In this document: piece by piece, positions 5,299 through 12,537 of the stretch
Layout: each line of letters opens with the position of its first letter
Position numbering within the stretch: position 1 is the stretch's first letter
NCBI GenBank assembly: GCA_022447885.1
Contig: JAKUTA010000015.1
Coordinates: forward strand, 1-12,537
Reading direction: 5' to 3'
Source: Candidatus Poseidoniales archaeon
Lineage (GTDB): Archaea; Thermoplasmatota; Poseidoniia; Poseidoniales; Thalassarchaeaceae
Length of the DNA: 12,537 bases
Program-made: the position numbers and the translations under genes
Notes under the pieces: model-generated
Databases searched by the model: none
What the model saw: only the letters and a program-made list of their open reading frames with translations
What the model was told of the DNA's origin: nothing

Positions 5299-7035
5299 CG
5301 GAATCAGCCGCTGCGCGAGCAGCGTGGAGACGGCCACGGTAAGTCCGTCGAGGATGTTTCCATCGAGTGTCTCACCGCTCATCCTGATGCTCGCAGAGGT
5401 CTTTGCCTCGGTTCCCGAGTTGCGCACTCCTACACTGACCGTCGCGCCGTCGAGCCTCCCCTCGAGCAGCAGCAACGCAGGCTCGCCAGCCACCTCGACG
5501 CGGTGCCAGTCGGTCAATTCACCTCTTTCCGAGAGTCGTTTCCTGACGAATCTCTCCACCTCCTCCGCCAGTTCATTCTGGCCGTCCCAACGGTCCCTCT
5601 CGGTGCCGAACACGGAGACACGGCGCTTCCATCCGGCCTTGAACCCGACCGGCGATGGCCCGCTTGACTGCGCCAGCGAGGCTCGGGCACAGAGCACCGA
5701 GAGCAGGGTCGCCGCCCCGTCACCCACGAGGCTCCAAAGCAGCGGCTTGGTCGGATGCGGTGCAGGCATGACCAGATGTCCAGAGTCCTCGCAACCGATG
5801 CGTGCAGGGACCTGCTCGCCCCACAGCAGTCTTTCGGGAGCCTCTTCCGGGGGCATCAGCGCGTGGGCGAGCCACCGGTCCCCCACCGCTGTCTGGACGC
5901 AGTTCACCGGCTCGCGGAAGCGATCGAGCGATGCGGGCAGCGCCAGGTCCGTCTCGATCGTGCACGCCAGCGTCCAGCCGGCGGACATGCCGCTGGCGTG
6001 GGCTGCCCTGAGGATGTCATCAGCCATCCGATCACCATCGACGACGCGGACTCCACCCCCGCTCGCTTCGAGCAGCAGGCAGCGGTCGCCGTCACCGTCG
6101 AGCGCCGCTCCTACGAGTTGTCCCTCTTCCCAAGGTGGCATCCCATCGTTCTCCCGCAGCCGGTCTGCGACCGCCCTGATCAGCGCGTGGTGATGAATGT
6201 CCTCGACCAACTGCTCATGCGACCATGAATCTGTGGGGGAGAGTCCGCCGGCTCCGCACTCCCAGTTGATCTCCTGCTCCCGGTCCGACACCTCGACAGT
6301 GGTAAGCCCGCGCTGGGAGATGCCCGCGGCCAGCCAGTCGGTCGCAGCTCCGCCGCTGCTATCGAGCAGAAGTCCGATCGGGGCGACCACGTCGGACCAA
6401 TCGCAGGCCTTGAAATCCATGCCGAACATCTGCTCGAACAGTTCGAGCCTGCGTTTCAGTCCCATCCGGTAGGCTCGCTGACCATCGATTCCGTCCAGGG
6501 TCTGCCCGGCTGCACCACCGCCGCCCTCTCCGGTGTCACTCGCATCAGCAGCCAGGTCCCATGCGACCTCGGAGATGCGGTCCTCGAGCGCTGGCATCGA
6601 CTTGTATCCGTGGCGATCGAACAGTTTGACTCCCGAGTCGGACGCGGGGGTGTGGCTGGCGGGCACCATCATTCCGCCATCGGCGTCGGCTTCGAGCAGA
6701 CAGTGGTGCAGCCCCGGAGTGGGCACCTCCCCTACTCTCTGCACCCTGCAGCCTCCCTCGACCAGTCCTTGTTCGAGTGCGTCCACCAACTCAGCGTTGC
6801 GCGGCCGACGGTCCCAGCCGACCACCAGCAGCGGAACGTGACCATCCGGTCGCGGGTGCTCCAGATCAGCCCCATGCTCGCCGATAACCAGCCCGGTCGC
6901 CTTCCCTGCGATGCGCATCGCAGATGCCGATAATTCTCGTTGAAGAACTAGATTTTCAATTGAATTCTCAGAGTCAACGGAGTCGACCACCCTCCCGCGG
7001 ATACCGTCTGTTCCGTGCAATCTCGGCCGGCTCAT
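5296..7035 (-). CDS. glmM: Phosphoglucosamine mutase / phosphomannomutase family protein (oversized)
   Basis: A 579-residue alpha-D-phosphohexomutase, which moves phosphate between C6 and C1 of a hexose phosphate through a phosphoserine. Motifs in order: HGTDGIRG near the start (7-14); the phosphoserine loop VPASHTP with S127; the metal-binding DGDGDR (313-318); the sugar-binding loop GCEDSGH (414-420, commonly GEESGH or similar); and the phosphate-binding RNSGTEAK (538-545, commonly RPSGTEP). All catalytic elements are present. The protein is well over 100 residues longer than the usual roughly 450, with extra sequence such as a Gly/Ala-rich stretch near 165-180. ATG 7035 is chosen because HGTDGIRG follows at once; the 70 codons upstream overlap the neighbour. 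The adjacent acetyltransferase gene, 4 bases upstream, favours glucosamine-phosphate as substrate, but phosphomannomutase or phosphoglucomutase activity cannot be excluded. Confidence 0.87.
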   Translation of the reverse strand: MSRPRLHGTDGIRGRVVDSVDSENSIENLVLQRELSASAMRIAGKATGLVIGEHGADLEHPRPDGHVPLLVVGWDRRPRNAELVDALEQGLVEGGCRVQRVGEVPTPGLHHCLLEADADGGMMVPASHTPASDSGVKLFDRHGYKSMPALEDRISEVAWDLAADASDTGEGGGGAAGQTLDGIDGQRAYRMGLKRRLELFEQMFGMDFKACDWSDVVAPIGLLLDSSGGAATDWLAAGISQRGLTTVEVSDREQEINWECGAGGLSPTDSWSHEQLVEDIHHHALIRAVADRLRENDGMPPWEEGQLVGAALDGDGDRCLLLEASGGGVRVVDGDRMADDILRAAHASGMSAGWTLACTIETDLALPASLDRFREPVNCVQTAVGDRWLAHALMPPEEAPERLLWGEQVPARIGCEDSGHLVMPAPHPTKPLLWSLVGDGAATLLSVLCARASLAQSSGPSPVGFKAGWKRRVSVFGTERDRWDGQNELAEEVERFVRKRLSERGELTDWHRVEVAGEPALLLLEGRLDGATVSVGVRNSGTEAKTSASIRMSGETLDGNILDGLTVAVSTLLAQRLIP

Positions 7036-7039
7036 CTCG

Positions 7040-7723
7040 TCACTCCCTGAGCACCGAGCCAGCGGGGTGAGCTCCCGAGACGGTGACATTCGGCCAGACG
7101 TTGCAGCGCATGCCGAGCACGACACCTGGATTGGTGACCGCGTTGCAGCCGAGCCCAGTGCCCTCTCCGAGGATCGCCCCGAACTTGCGCAATCCCGAGT
7201 CGACCGGGTCCCCCAGTCCGCGGACGAGCACGTTGCGGCCGTCATTGCGGAGATTCGACAGTTTCACCCCGGCCCCCAGGTTGACGTCTCCACCCAGCAG
7301 GGAATCCCCGACGTAGTTGAAGTGCGGAGCCTTGGCGCCGGGAAGCAGCACCGAGTGCTTCACCTCCGTGGCATGCCCGACCACGGCCCCAGCGCAGATC
7401 CATGAGTCCGCCCTCAGGTAGGCGGCGTGGCGCAGTTCCGCCCCCGCCCCCACGTAACAGGGCCCTTCGATCCTCACGCACGCGGAGATCGACACACCTT
7501 CGCAGATGTGCACCACCCCGCCGGTCTCGTCGACGCTGACCCCCTCGGCCAGACCATCAGGCACCCGCGAGCCCAGTTCGGCCAACAACGCCCTCAACTG
7601 CGCGGCCAACCCATCTTCTCGTTCCTTGTCCAGCAGCACCCACGCTGGTTCTCCAGCAGGCATCATCGGCACGTCGTCACCAGCCTTGAGCGAAGGGAAC
7701 AAGGCGGCTGCTGTGCAATCCAT
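7040..7723 (-). CDS. Left-handed beta-helix sugar-phosphate N-acetyltransferase (GlmU C-terminal type, stand-alone)
   Basis: A 227-residue protein corresponding to the acetyltransferase half of bifunctional GlmU, with no nucleotidyltransferase domain. After about 60 N-terminal residues (including EPAWVLLDKERED) it shows hexapeptide repeats of a left-handed beta-helix from about 62 to 225 (GVSIS, GPCYVGAGAEL, DSWICAGAVVG). The active-site segment reads GAKAPHFNYVGDSLLGGDVN (129-148). H134 aligns with the catalytic histidine of bacterial GlmU (KAGHLTYLGD), and GAGVKLSNLR follows. The expected reaction is acetyl-CoA-dependent N-acetylation of glucosamine-1-phosphate. An in-frame TAG shortly upstream supports ATG 7723. 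It lies between the PEP carboxykinase (50 bases upstream) and the mutase (4 bases downstream), an apparent operon. The uridylyltransferase partner must be encoded elsewhere. Exact sugar specificity is inferred. Confidence 0.86.
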   Translation of the reverse strand: MDCTAAALFPSLKAGDDVPMMPAGEPAWVLLDKEREDGLAAQLRALLAELGSRVPDGLAEGVSVDETGGVVHICEGVSISACVRIEGPCYVGAGAELRHAAYLRADSWICAGAVVGHATEVKHSVLLPGAKAPHFNYVGDSLLGGDVNLGAGVKLSNLRNDGRNVLVRGLGDPVDSGLRKFGAILGEGTGLGCNAVTNPGVVLGMRCNVWPNVTVSGAHPAGSVLRE

Positions 7724-7773
7724 GTACCGGCACGCGTCGGTTCCGCACTAAGGCTTTGCAGCCGGTCTGCACC

Positions 7774-9390
7774 TCATCCGAGGGGTGTTGGTGCCGCCGC
7801 CAGCACCTCGTCGCTGCAGCCGGCGGCGAACTTGTCGAAGTTGCTGGCGAACATCAGCGCCAACTTGTCGGCCATCGCATCGTATTCGGACTCATCATCC
7901 CAGGTTCCCCTGGGATCGAGGATGTCGTCGGGCACACCCGGGCAGGAGCGCGGGATCTCGAACCCGAACCGCTTGTCCATCGCCCATTCGCCATCGTCGA
8001 GCGTACCGTTGAGTGCGGCGTTCAGCAACGCCCGCGTCCAACGTATCTTGATTCGGGCGCTGTTGCCGTATCCACCGGCGATCCAGCCTGTGTTCAGCAA
8101 CCAGCAAGAGGCGTCCTGCTCGGCGACCTTGCGTGACAGCAGGTCGGCGTAGACCGAGGGGTGGCGGGGCATGAACGGGGCGCCGAAGCAGGCGGAGAAG
8201 GTGGCGGAGGGTTCTGTCACCCCGACCTCCGTGCCCGCGACCTTGGCGGTGTATCCTGAGATGAAGTGGTAGGCGGCCTGTTCGGGTGTCAGTCGGGAGA
8301 TGGGTGGCAGCACCCCGAAGGCGTCGCAGGTGAGGAAGACGACGTTGCGCGCGTGTCCTCCGCGGGAGTCGTGCACACGATTCTCGATCGAGGTGAGCGG
8401 GTAGGAGCCGCGTGTGTTCTGAGTGAGCGAGACGTCGTGGAGATCAGGGACTCCATCTGCGCCGAGGATGACGTTCTCGAGTATGGTGCCCCGCATGCGC
8501 GTCGTGGCGAAGATCTCCGGCTCGTCCTCGGGAGAGAGGTCGATCATCTTGGCGTAGCATCCCCCTTCGAAGTTGAACACGCCCGCCTCGTTCCAGCCGT
8601 GCTCGTCATCTCCGATCAGTGGTCTGTTCGGGTCAGCTGAGAGGGTGGTCTTCCCGGTTCCGGAGAGTCCGAAGAAAACTGCACAATCTCCTTCCTGTCC
8701 AACGTTCGCGGAGCAGTGCATCCCGAGGTGCCCCCTACCGGGAAGCAGGTGGTTCATGACGCTGAAGATGCATTTCTTCATCTCTCCAGCATAACGCATG
8801 CCACCGATGATCACCTGCCTCTGTGAGAAGCAGATGATGACGAACGCCTCCGAGTTCAGGCCGGGCTCGTCGTCCGCCTCGAAGTGCGGTGCGTGCAGCA
8901 CGGTGAACTCGGTGATGTGGGACTCCCTCTGTTCATCTGTCGGTCTGATGAACATGTTCTCGGCGAACGCGGCATGCCAGGCGTTCTCCGTCACCACACG
9001 GATGGAGAGCTGCTCCTCTGGGTCGGCGCCTGCGAACAGGTCCTGCACGAACAGGCGCTCACGGTTCGACAGGTGCTCCTGCACCTGCGCACGCATCCGC
9101 TCGAACACCTCGTAGGTCGTCGGCACGTTCACGTCACCCCACCACACATCGTCCTCCGTCGCGGGCTCGCGCACGATGAAGCGGTCATTCGGTGAGCGCC
9201 CCGTCCGGCTTCCTGTGCGGGTGACGAGCACCCCGTGCGCTGACAGCACACCTTCACCTGCGGCGGCAGCCATGCCGATCAGTTCAGGCGCTTCGAGATT
9301 CCAGTGGACTTCGCCGCCCGGAATCACTCCGTGCGCCCCGAGTCCGGCCACGCTTCCAGCCCCTGAACCCGCCGCAGCGGCGAGTGTCAT
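7774..9390 (-). CDS. pckA: Phosphoenolpyruvate carboxykinase (ATP)
   Basis: A 538-residue ATP-type PEP carboxykinase, about the length of the E. coli enzyme. It converts oxaloacetate plus ATP to PEP, CO2 and ADP at the entry to gluconeogenesis, in the cytosol. Signatures in order: TGRSPNDRFIV (63-73, oxaloacetate-binding Arg); RYAGEMKKCIFS (199-210, catalytic Lys); MHCSANVG (224-231, metal-binding His); the P-loop GLSGTGKTTLS (241-251); the kinase-2 metal site LIGDDEHGW (258-266); FNFEGGCYAK (272-281); and NTRGSYPLTSIEN (325-337). All catalytic residues are present. A Cys follows the MKK where E. coli has Gly. The first 20 residues are Ala/Gly-rich and probably disordered. It leads the minus-strand cluster with the acetyltransferase and mutase. 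A T/A-rich box 27 bases upstream suggests a leaderless transcript. Confidence 0.97.
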   Translation of the reverse strand: MTLAAAAGSGAGSVAGLGAHGVIPGGEVHWNLEAPELIGMAAAAGEGVLSAHGVLVTRTGSRTGRSPNDRFIVREPATEDDVWWGDVNVPTTYEVFERMRAQVQEHLSNRERLFVQDLFAGADPEEQLSIRVVTENAWHAAFAENMFIRPTDEQRESHITEFTVLHAPHFEADDEPGLNSEAFVIICFSQRQVIIGGMRYAGEMKKCIFSVMNHLLPGRGHLGMHCSANVGQEGDCAVFFGLSGTGKTTLSADPNRPLIGDDEHGWNEAGVFNFEGGCYAKMIDLSPEDEPEIFATTRMRGTILENVILGADGVPDLHDVSLTQNTRGSYPLTSIENRVHDSRGGHARNVVFLTCDAFGVLPPISRLTPEQAAYHFISGYTAKVAGTEVGVTEPSATFSACFGAPFMPRHPSVYADLLSRKVAEQDASCWLLNTGWIAGGYGNSARIKIRWTRALLNAALNGTLDDGEWAMDKRFGFEIPRSCPGVPDDILDPRGTWDDESEYDAMADKLALMFASNFDKFAAGCSDEVLAAAPTPLG

Positions 9391-9411
9391 GAAGCCCGCC
9401 GTGCGCGCCCC

Positions 9412-9425
9412 CTCTTAGAATGCAT
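9412..9425 (-). promoter_or_regulatory. Candidate TATA promoter for pckA and its downstream cluster
   Basis: On the minus strand ATGCATTCTAAGAG contains a T/A-rich core centred about 27 bases before the pckA ATG at 9390. That is the right distance for a leaderless archaeal transcript. No Shine-Dalgarno is present before the ATG, which agrees. Confidence 0.4.
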
Positions 9426-9514
9426 CGGCATGAACGTGGAGCCGTGCCATACCCCCCCTCGTCAGCGCACCAGCCCCACGAGAATCGCATTCAGGCCGAG
9501 GTTCGGGCCGGCCA

Positions 9515-9525
9515 CTTGTTAATGG
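9515..9525 (+). promoter_or_regulatory. Candidate TATA promoter for the large membrane protein
   Basis: CTTGTTAATGG is centred about 29 bases before the ATG at 9549 in otherwise GC-rich DNA, and no Shine-Dalgarno sits before that ATG. This again fits leaderless transcription. The rest of the 158-base spacer between pckA and this gene shows no ORF or RNA gene I can support. Confidence 0.4.
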
Positions 9526-9548
9526 CAGTCTGACCCCTCCCCGCCTCA

Positions 9549-12537
9549 ATGAGCGACGGGTCCGAGCCGTCCGAAGACGAGGTCATCCGCGAGCGGAAGT
9601 TCCGCCTGCGAGGCGGCATCGACCTCTCCAGTTTCCTCGGCGACGACGGGCTCGATGAGGCGACAGTTGAGCCTGTGGCACCCTCTGAGCCGGAACAGCA
9701 GGAGAAGGTGGAGGATGTCGCCATGGGCGAGGTGTACGACCCGTTCGCGGACGGGCCGCGACCCGGGGATGTCCAGCGGGACGGCACGGTGAGGCTGCCG
9801 CCGGAGATGGACACCATCACGGAGTTCGCCACCACTGGTGAGAAACGGCTGCACTGGGGCCTGATGGTCTCGATGATCGTCGTCTATTCAGCGGTCGGAT
9901 TCATCCTTGGGACCTATGACGGGATCCCGCCGCTGCTCGGGATGTCCTCGCTGCTGGGACTCGCCCTGTTCGGCTTCTGGCTGGGGGAGCGCTGGGTACC
10001 CGATCCGGGCATGCACATCCTCGGTGTCACCTGGGTGATCATCACGATGAAACTGCTCTACGGGCTGACGATCGACCTCCACCACTGGGAGTTGTGGGGC
10101 ATCTTCCCGATCGATGCCACCACACTCGGACTGCTGCTGCTGGCGCTGGTAGCGCTGAACGTGCTCGTCGCCTATCACCACGACCACGACGCGATCGCCG
10201 CGCAGGCGACGCTGGTGCTGCTGGCGATCGGCTCGGGCGCCGGCGCCGTCTACGGCGAACTCGGAGTCGCCGCGGGCATCATCGTCGCCACGCTGCTGCT
10301 GCATGGGTTGGCCCTGCATCGTAAGAGCGGGAATCTCGCCGCGTTGGGGGTGGCCGCATCCAACATCTGGATCGGCCTGCACGCCTTCAGCCAGAATTGG
10401 TCCATCGGAGCGCTGACGCTGGTCCGCTTCGAGGACCCGCTGCTGCTGTTCCTGCTGCTCACCGGCGTCAACGCGCTGAACGCCACGATGGCCACTCGCT
10501 TCGCTCGCGAGGAGAACTGGTTCAGCCAGGGCCTGTCGCTCATCGGGATCGGGAAGCCCGGACTGTGGTCGGTGTCCATCGGGATGGCGATGATCGGCGC
10601 GTTGCTCGCCATCACCTCCCATCGGGTGGATACCAGCTATTCGCTCGGTCTGGTGACGATGCTGCTCGCCACCTTCGGCGGCTCCTACCTCGTGGTGCGG
10701 GGCGTGGAATCATGGAGGGTGTTACGCCCGCTCGCCGCTGGGATACCGCTGCTGCTGCTGCTCGTGATCATCGAGTCGGGTGCGCTGAGCGCACCTTTCG
10801 GGCTCGATGGATACGATGTGTTCACCACCCTGGCGGCTGCGCTGACCGCTTACGTCCTGCTCTCCAACCAGGCCGCTGTCAGCGACCATGTCCTGTGGAT
10901 CGGCAGCATCGTCATGGTGCTGCTGCTCACCATCCTCGTTCCGTCGAGCACCACCGATGCGGGAGGCGACGGTGGGCTGCTGCTGTTGGGAGCACTCGCC
11001 GCAGTGCATCTGGGAACCGCCATTCTCGCCATCCTGCGTCGCTCGCCCTCGCTGGCCGGGGTCACGGTGCTCACTCCCTGGCTGTGGACGCTGGCGGTCA
11101 CCCTGTGGGCCGGGGGGGCGCGCACGTTCAACGCCGCCAAGCAGGTGTGGGAACTGGACAGCGGCATCGTCGGCTACGATGGCTGGGTGCTGGTTGGATA
11201 CCTCGTGTTCGCCACGCTGCTGCAGTACCCGGTCAATCGCCGGTTGGGTGATACCGGAGTGAACCTGGCAGCTCGTCTGGTTGGATTGTCCGAGATGGGC
11301 GCTCGCCTGCGCGACAGCGGACTGACGCGCCTGTGGAACCTCGGTTTCATCGTCGCGCTGGTGGTCTGGCTGGCGGCCTCGAAGCCCGAGACGATGCCCG
11401 GCTACGGGCTGCTGATCGGTATGGCGGCGCTGCTGCTGGTGCACATCGGCGCCCACTGCGAGGGCAGACATCAGGACAACCCGCGTACGCTGTTCATCCT
11501 GTGGGGAATCTCCGCCGCTTGGCTGCAGTGGAAATTCGGGCTCGACGCCGCCTGGATGTTGCTGACGACCGCCGTCGGCGTGGCGTTGGTGGTGTTCGAC
11601 GACAAGCCGGCATCCGAGTCCCGCGTGCCGGCGCTGCTCACGCTGATGATGGGACTTCTCGCGCTGCAGGCGACGCTGTTCAGCCTCGACCAGTTGACCA
11701 CCTCTTTGCTCGATGGGGCGGTGCTGACATCACCATCCATCACCGGTTGGGTGCTCATCGGTTGCGTCAGCGCATCGCTCGGACTCTATCTGCCGCGGGC
11801 TGGCCACCTCGAGGAGCTGCTCAAACCGGCAGCGGCCGCCGTGGTGATGCTGTTCACGGCCATCCGCGCCACCTCACAGGAAGGTATGCTCTCGATCCAG
11901 TTGCTGTTGACCGGCCTGCTGTTCGTGATCTCAGGAGTGTGGCTCGCTGCGCAGGGTGAGATCCGCGCGGAGTTGAAGGTGGTCGGCCGGAGGTCGGCTC
12001 GCGAGGACAAACTACGCCGGTTGCAGATGGTGCAGGACGCGCTCTCAGAGCAGGAACTGGTTGGCAGGCCAGAGCAGTTGCTGCTGAAGGGTGGTGAAGC
12101 GGAAACCGGAGACACCTCGCTCGATCTGGAAGAACTCGACAGCGTCCCTGCTGCCGACCTGCTTCCGTCCGCACCCGCCTTGGGCGCGCCCGCGCCCGCT
12201 CACGCGAGCATGCGCACCTACCATTTCACCGATGAGGACCTCGCCTCGCGGGCGGCAGACGCTGTGGGGGAGGATCTGGCGCGCAGCCTCTCGCAGGCGG
12301 TGTCCACGGGGAACGTGACGGTGATCGCTCCAGAACTGTACGAGTTGGCGGAGAAGCAGAAGAAGCGGGCGAAGCGGTCGGGGGCATCGGGCACGCACGA
12401 CCTGATGTTCGGGGACATCCATCATCGGCCAGTGGTGGTGATGACGTTCATCGTTGGTGTGCTGTTGTTCGCCGCTTGGAACGCCTACGCTGCTGGAGCG
12501 GCCGCGTCAGGGATCCTGGCGCTGGCGAGCGTCATCT
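9549..12537 (+). CDS. Very large polytopic membrane protein, partial (C-terminus beyond window)
   Basis: An unbroken frame of 996 codons from ATG 9549 to the right edge, with an in-frame TGA at 9531 making this the first ATG. Residues 1-100 are acidic and hydrophilic (for example RKFRLRGGIDLSSFLGDDG), probably cytoplasmic. From about 101 to 804 the chain is almost all hydrophobic segments, roughly twenty or more predicted helices joined by short loops (for instance GLMVSMIVVYSAVGFILGTY near 104-123). A soluble linker of about 155 residues follows (about 805-960), charged and then Pro/Ala-rich, containing ERELKVVG-like basic and LDLEELD acidic stretches. Hydrophobic sequence resumes at about 961 (VVVMTFIVGVLLFAAWNAY). 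No transporter, glycosyltransferase or enzyme motif stands out. The layout loosely recalls DUF2339-type giant membrane proteins, but I cannot confirm this. It is divergent from pckA. Confidence 0.88.
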   Translation, partial: MSDGSEPSEDEVIRERKFRLRGGIDLSSFLGDDGLDEATVEPVAPSEPEQQEKVEDVAMGEVYDPFADGPRPGDVQRDGTVRLPPEMDTITEFATTGEKRLHWGLMVSMIVVYSAVGFILGTYDGIPPLLGMSSLLGLALFGFWLGERWVPDPGMHILGVTWVIITMKLLYGLTIDLHHWELWGIFPIDATTLGLLLLALVALNVLVAYHHDHDAIAAQATLVLLAIGSGAGAVYGELGVAAGIIVATLLLHGLALHRKSGNLAALGVAASNIWIGLHAFSQNWSIGALTLVRFEDPLLLFLLLTGVNALNATMATRFAREENWFSQGLSLIGIGKPGLWSVSIGMAMIGALLAITSHRVDTSYSLGLVTMLLATFGGSYLVVRGVESWRVLRPLAAGIPLLLLLVIIESGALSAPFGLDGYDVFTTLAAALTAYVLLSNQAAVSDHVLWIGSIVMVLLLTILVPSSTTDAGGDGGLLLLGALAAVHLGTAILAILRRSPSLAGVTVLTPWLWTLAVTLWAGGARTFNAAKQVWELDSGIVGYDGWVLVGYLVFATLLQYPVNRRLGDTGVNLAARLVGLSEMGARLRDSGLTRLWNLGFIVALVVWLAASKPETMPGYGLLIGMAALLLVHIGAHCEGRHQDNPRTLFILWGISAAWLQWKFGLDAAWMLLTTAVGVALVVFDDKPASESRVPALLTLMMGLLALQATLFSLDQLTTSLLDGAVLTSPSITGWVLIGCVSASLGLYLPRAGHLEELLKPAAAAVVMLFTAIRATSQEGMLSIQLLLTGLLFVISGVWLAAQGEIRAELKVVGRRSAREDKLRRLQMVQDALSEQELVGRPEQLLLKGGEAETGDTSLDLEELDSVPAADLLPSAPALGAPAPAHASMRTYHFTDEDLASRAADAVGEDLARSLSQAVSTGNVTVIAPELYELAEKQKKRAKRSGASGTHDLMFGDIHHRPVVVMTFIVGVLLFAAWNAYAAGAAASGILALASVI

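Noticed and set aside
5324..6193. 289-codon plus-strand open frame rich in Ser
   Set aside because: It is the antisense shadow of the phosphohexomutase gene. Extreme Ser/Pro/Arg content and lack of any domain make it very unlikely to be translated.
7036..7245. 70-codon upstream extension of the mutase frame
   Set aside because: It overlaps the 3' end of the acetyltransferase in another frame. The family's N-terminal HGTDGIRG motif follows directly after ATG 7035.
9495..9515. GGTTCGG near a GC-rich inverted patch, reminiscent of a tRNA T-arm
   Set aside because: The flanking sequence does not form an acceptor, D or anticodon arm, and the spacer is too short and mismatched for a cloverleaf.
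10130..10760. Runs of CTG triplets (for example at 10132-10141 and 10748-10759) that look like short tandem repeats
   Set aside because: They are Leu codons in hydrophobic helices of the large membrane protein. They are short, scattered and explained by codon bias.
9888..11471. Long minus-strand open frames rich in Gln, Asp and Arg (9888-10622 and 10722-11471)
   Set aside because: They are antisense to the large membrane protein. Their Gln/Asp-rich composition comes from reading its CTG/GTC/ATC-rich Leu/Val/Ile codons backwards. No recognisable domains or independent start signals are present.

Overview
The window looks like a chromosomal segment from an uncultured archaeon with a GC-rich genome. 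The best guess is a Marine Group II / Poseidoniales-type euryarchaeon. The case rests on gene content: an archaeal/eukaryotic-type DNA primase large subunit with its four iron-sulfur cysteines, an archaeal MptE-type pterin pyrophosphokinase, a DUF373 membrane protein (a family known essentially from archaea), and several genes with a T/A-rich box about 27-31 bases before the start codon, as expected for leaderless archaeal transcripts. The class-level assignment is inference. I see no tRNA, rRNA, CRISPR array or mobile element.

Layout, left to right: (1) On the minus strand, mptE-like (161-925) is followed after 5 bases by the start of a small membrane protein cut by the left edge (1-155). 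(2) Divergent from these on the plus strand are priL (993-2267) and a DUF373 gene (2351-3463). (3) On the minus strand are a zinc-ribbon protein (4245-4655, start uncertain) and a two-helix membrane protein with a beta-rich outer domain and a Pro/Gln-rich tail (3492-4190). (4) A plus-strand tandem-CBS protein (4781-5287) converges on (5) a minus-strand cluster, in transcription order ATP-type PEP carboxykinase (9390-7774), a stand-alone GlmU-type acetyltransferase (7723-7040) and a phosphoglucosamine/phosphomannomutase (7035-5296). (6) Divergent from the carboxykinase, a very large polytopic membrane protein starts at 9549 and runs off the right edge, with at least 996 codons.

How they fit together: the minus-strand cluster reads as carbon flow from oxaloacetate to PEP (gluconeogenesis) and then into amino-sugar phosphates (mutase plus N-acetyltransferase), the supply line for UDP-GlcNAc-type sugars used in surface glycans. 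MptE and PriL are housekeeping genes for pterin cofactor synthesis and replication priming. The membrane proteins and the zinc-ribbon protein have no function I can assign. Genes are tightly packed. The longest stretch without a gene is 9391-9548 (158 bases), which holds candidate promoters for the two divergent genes and nothing else I can identify.
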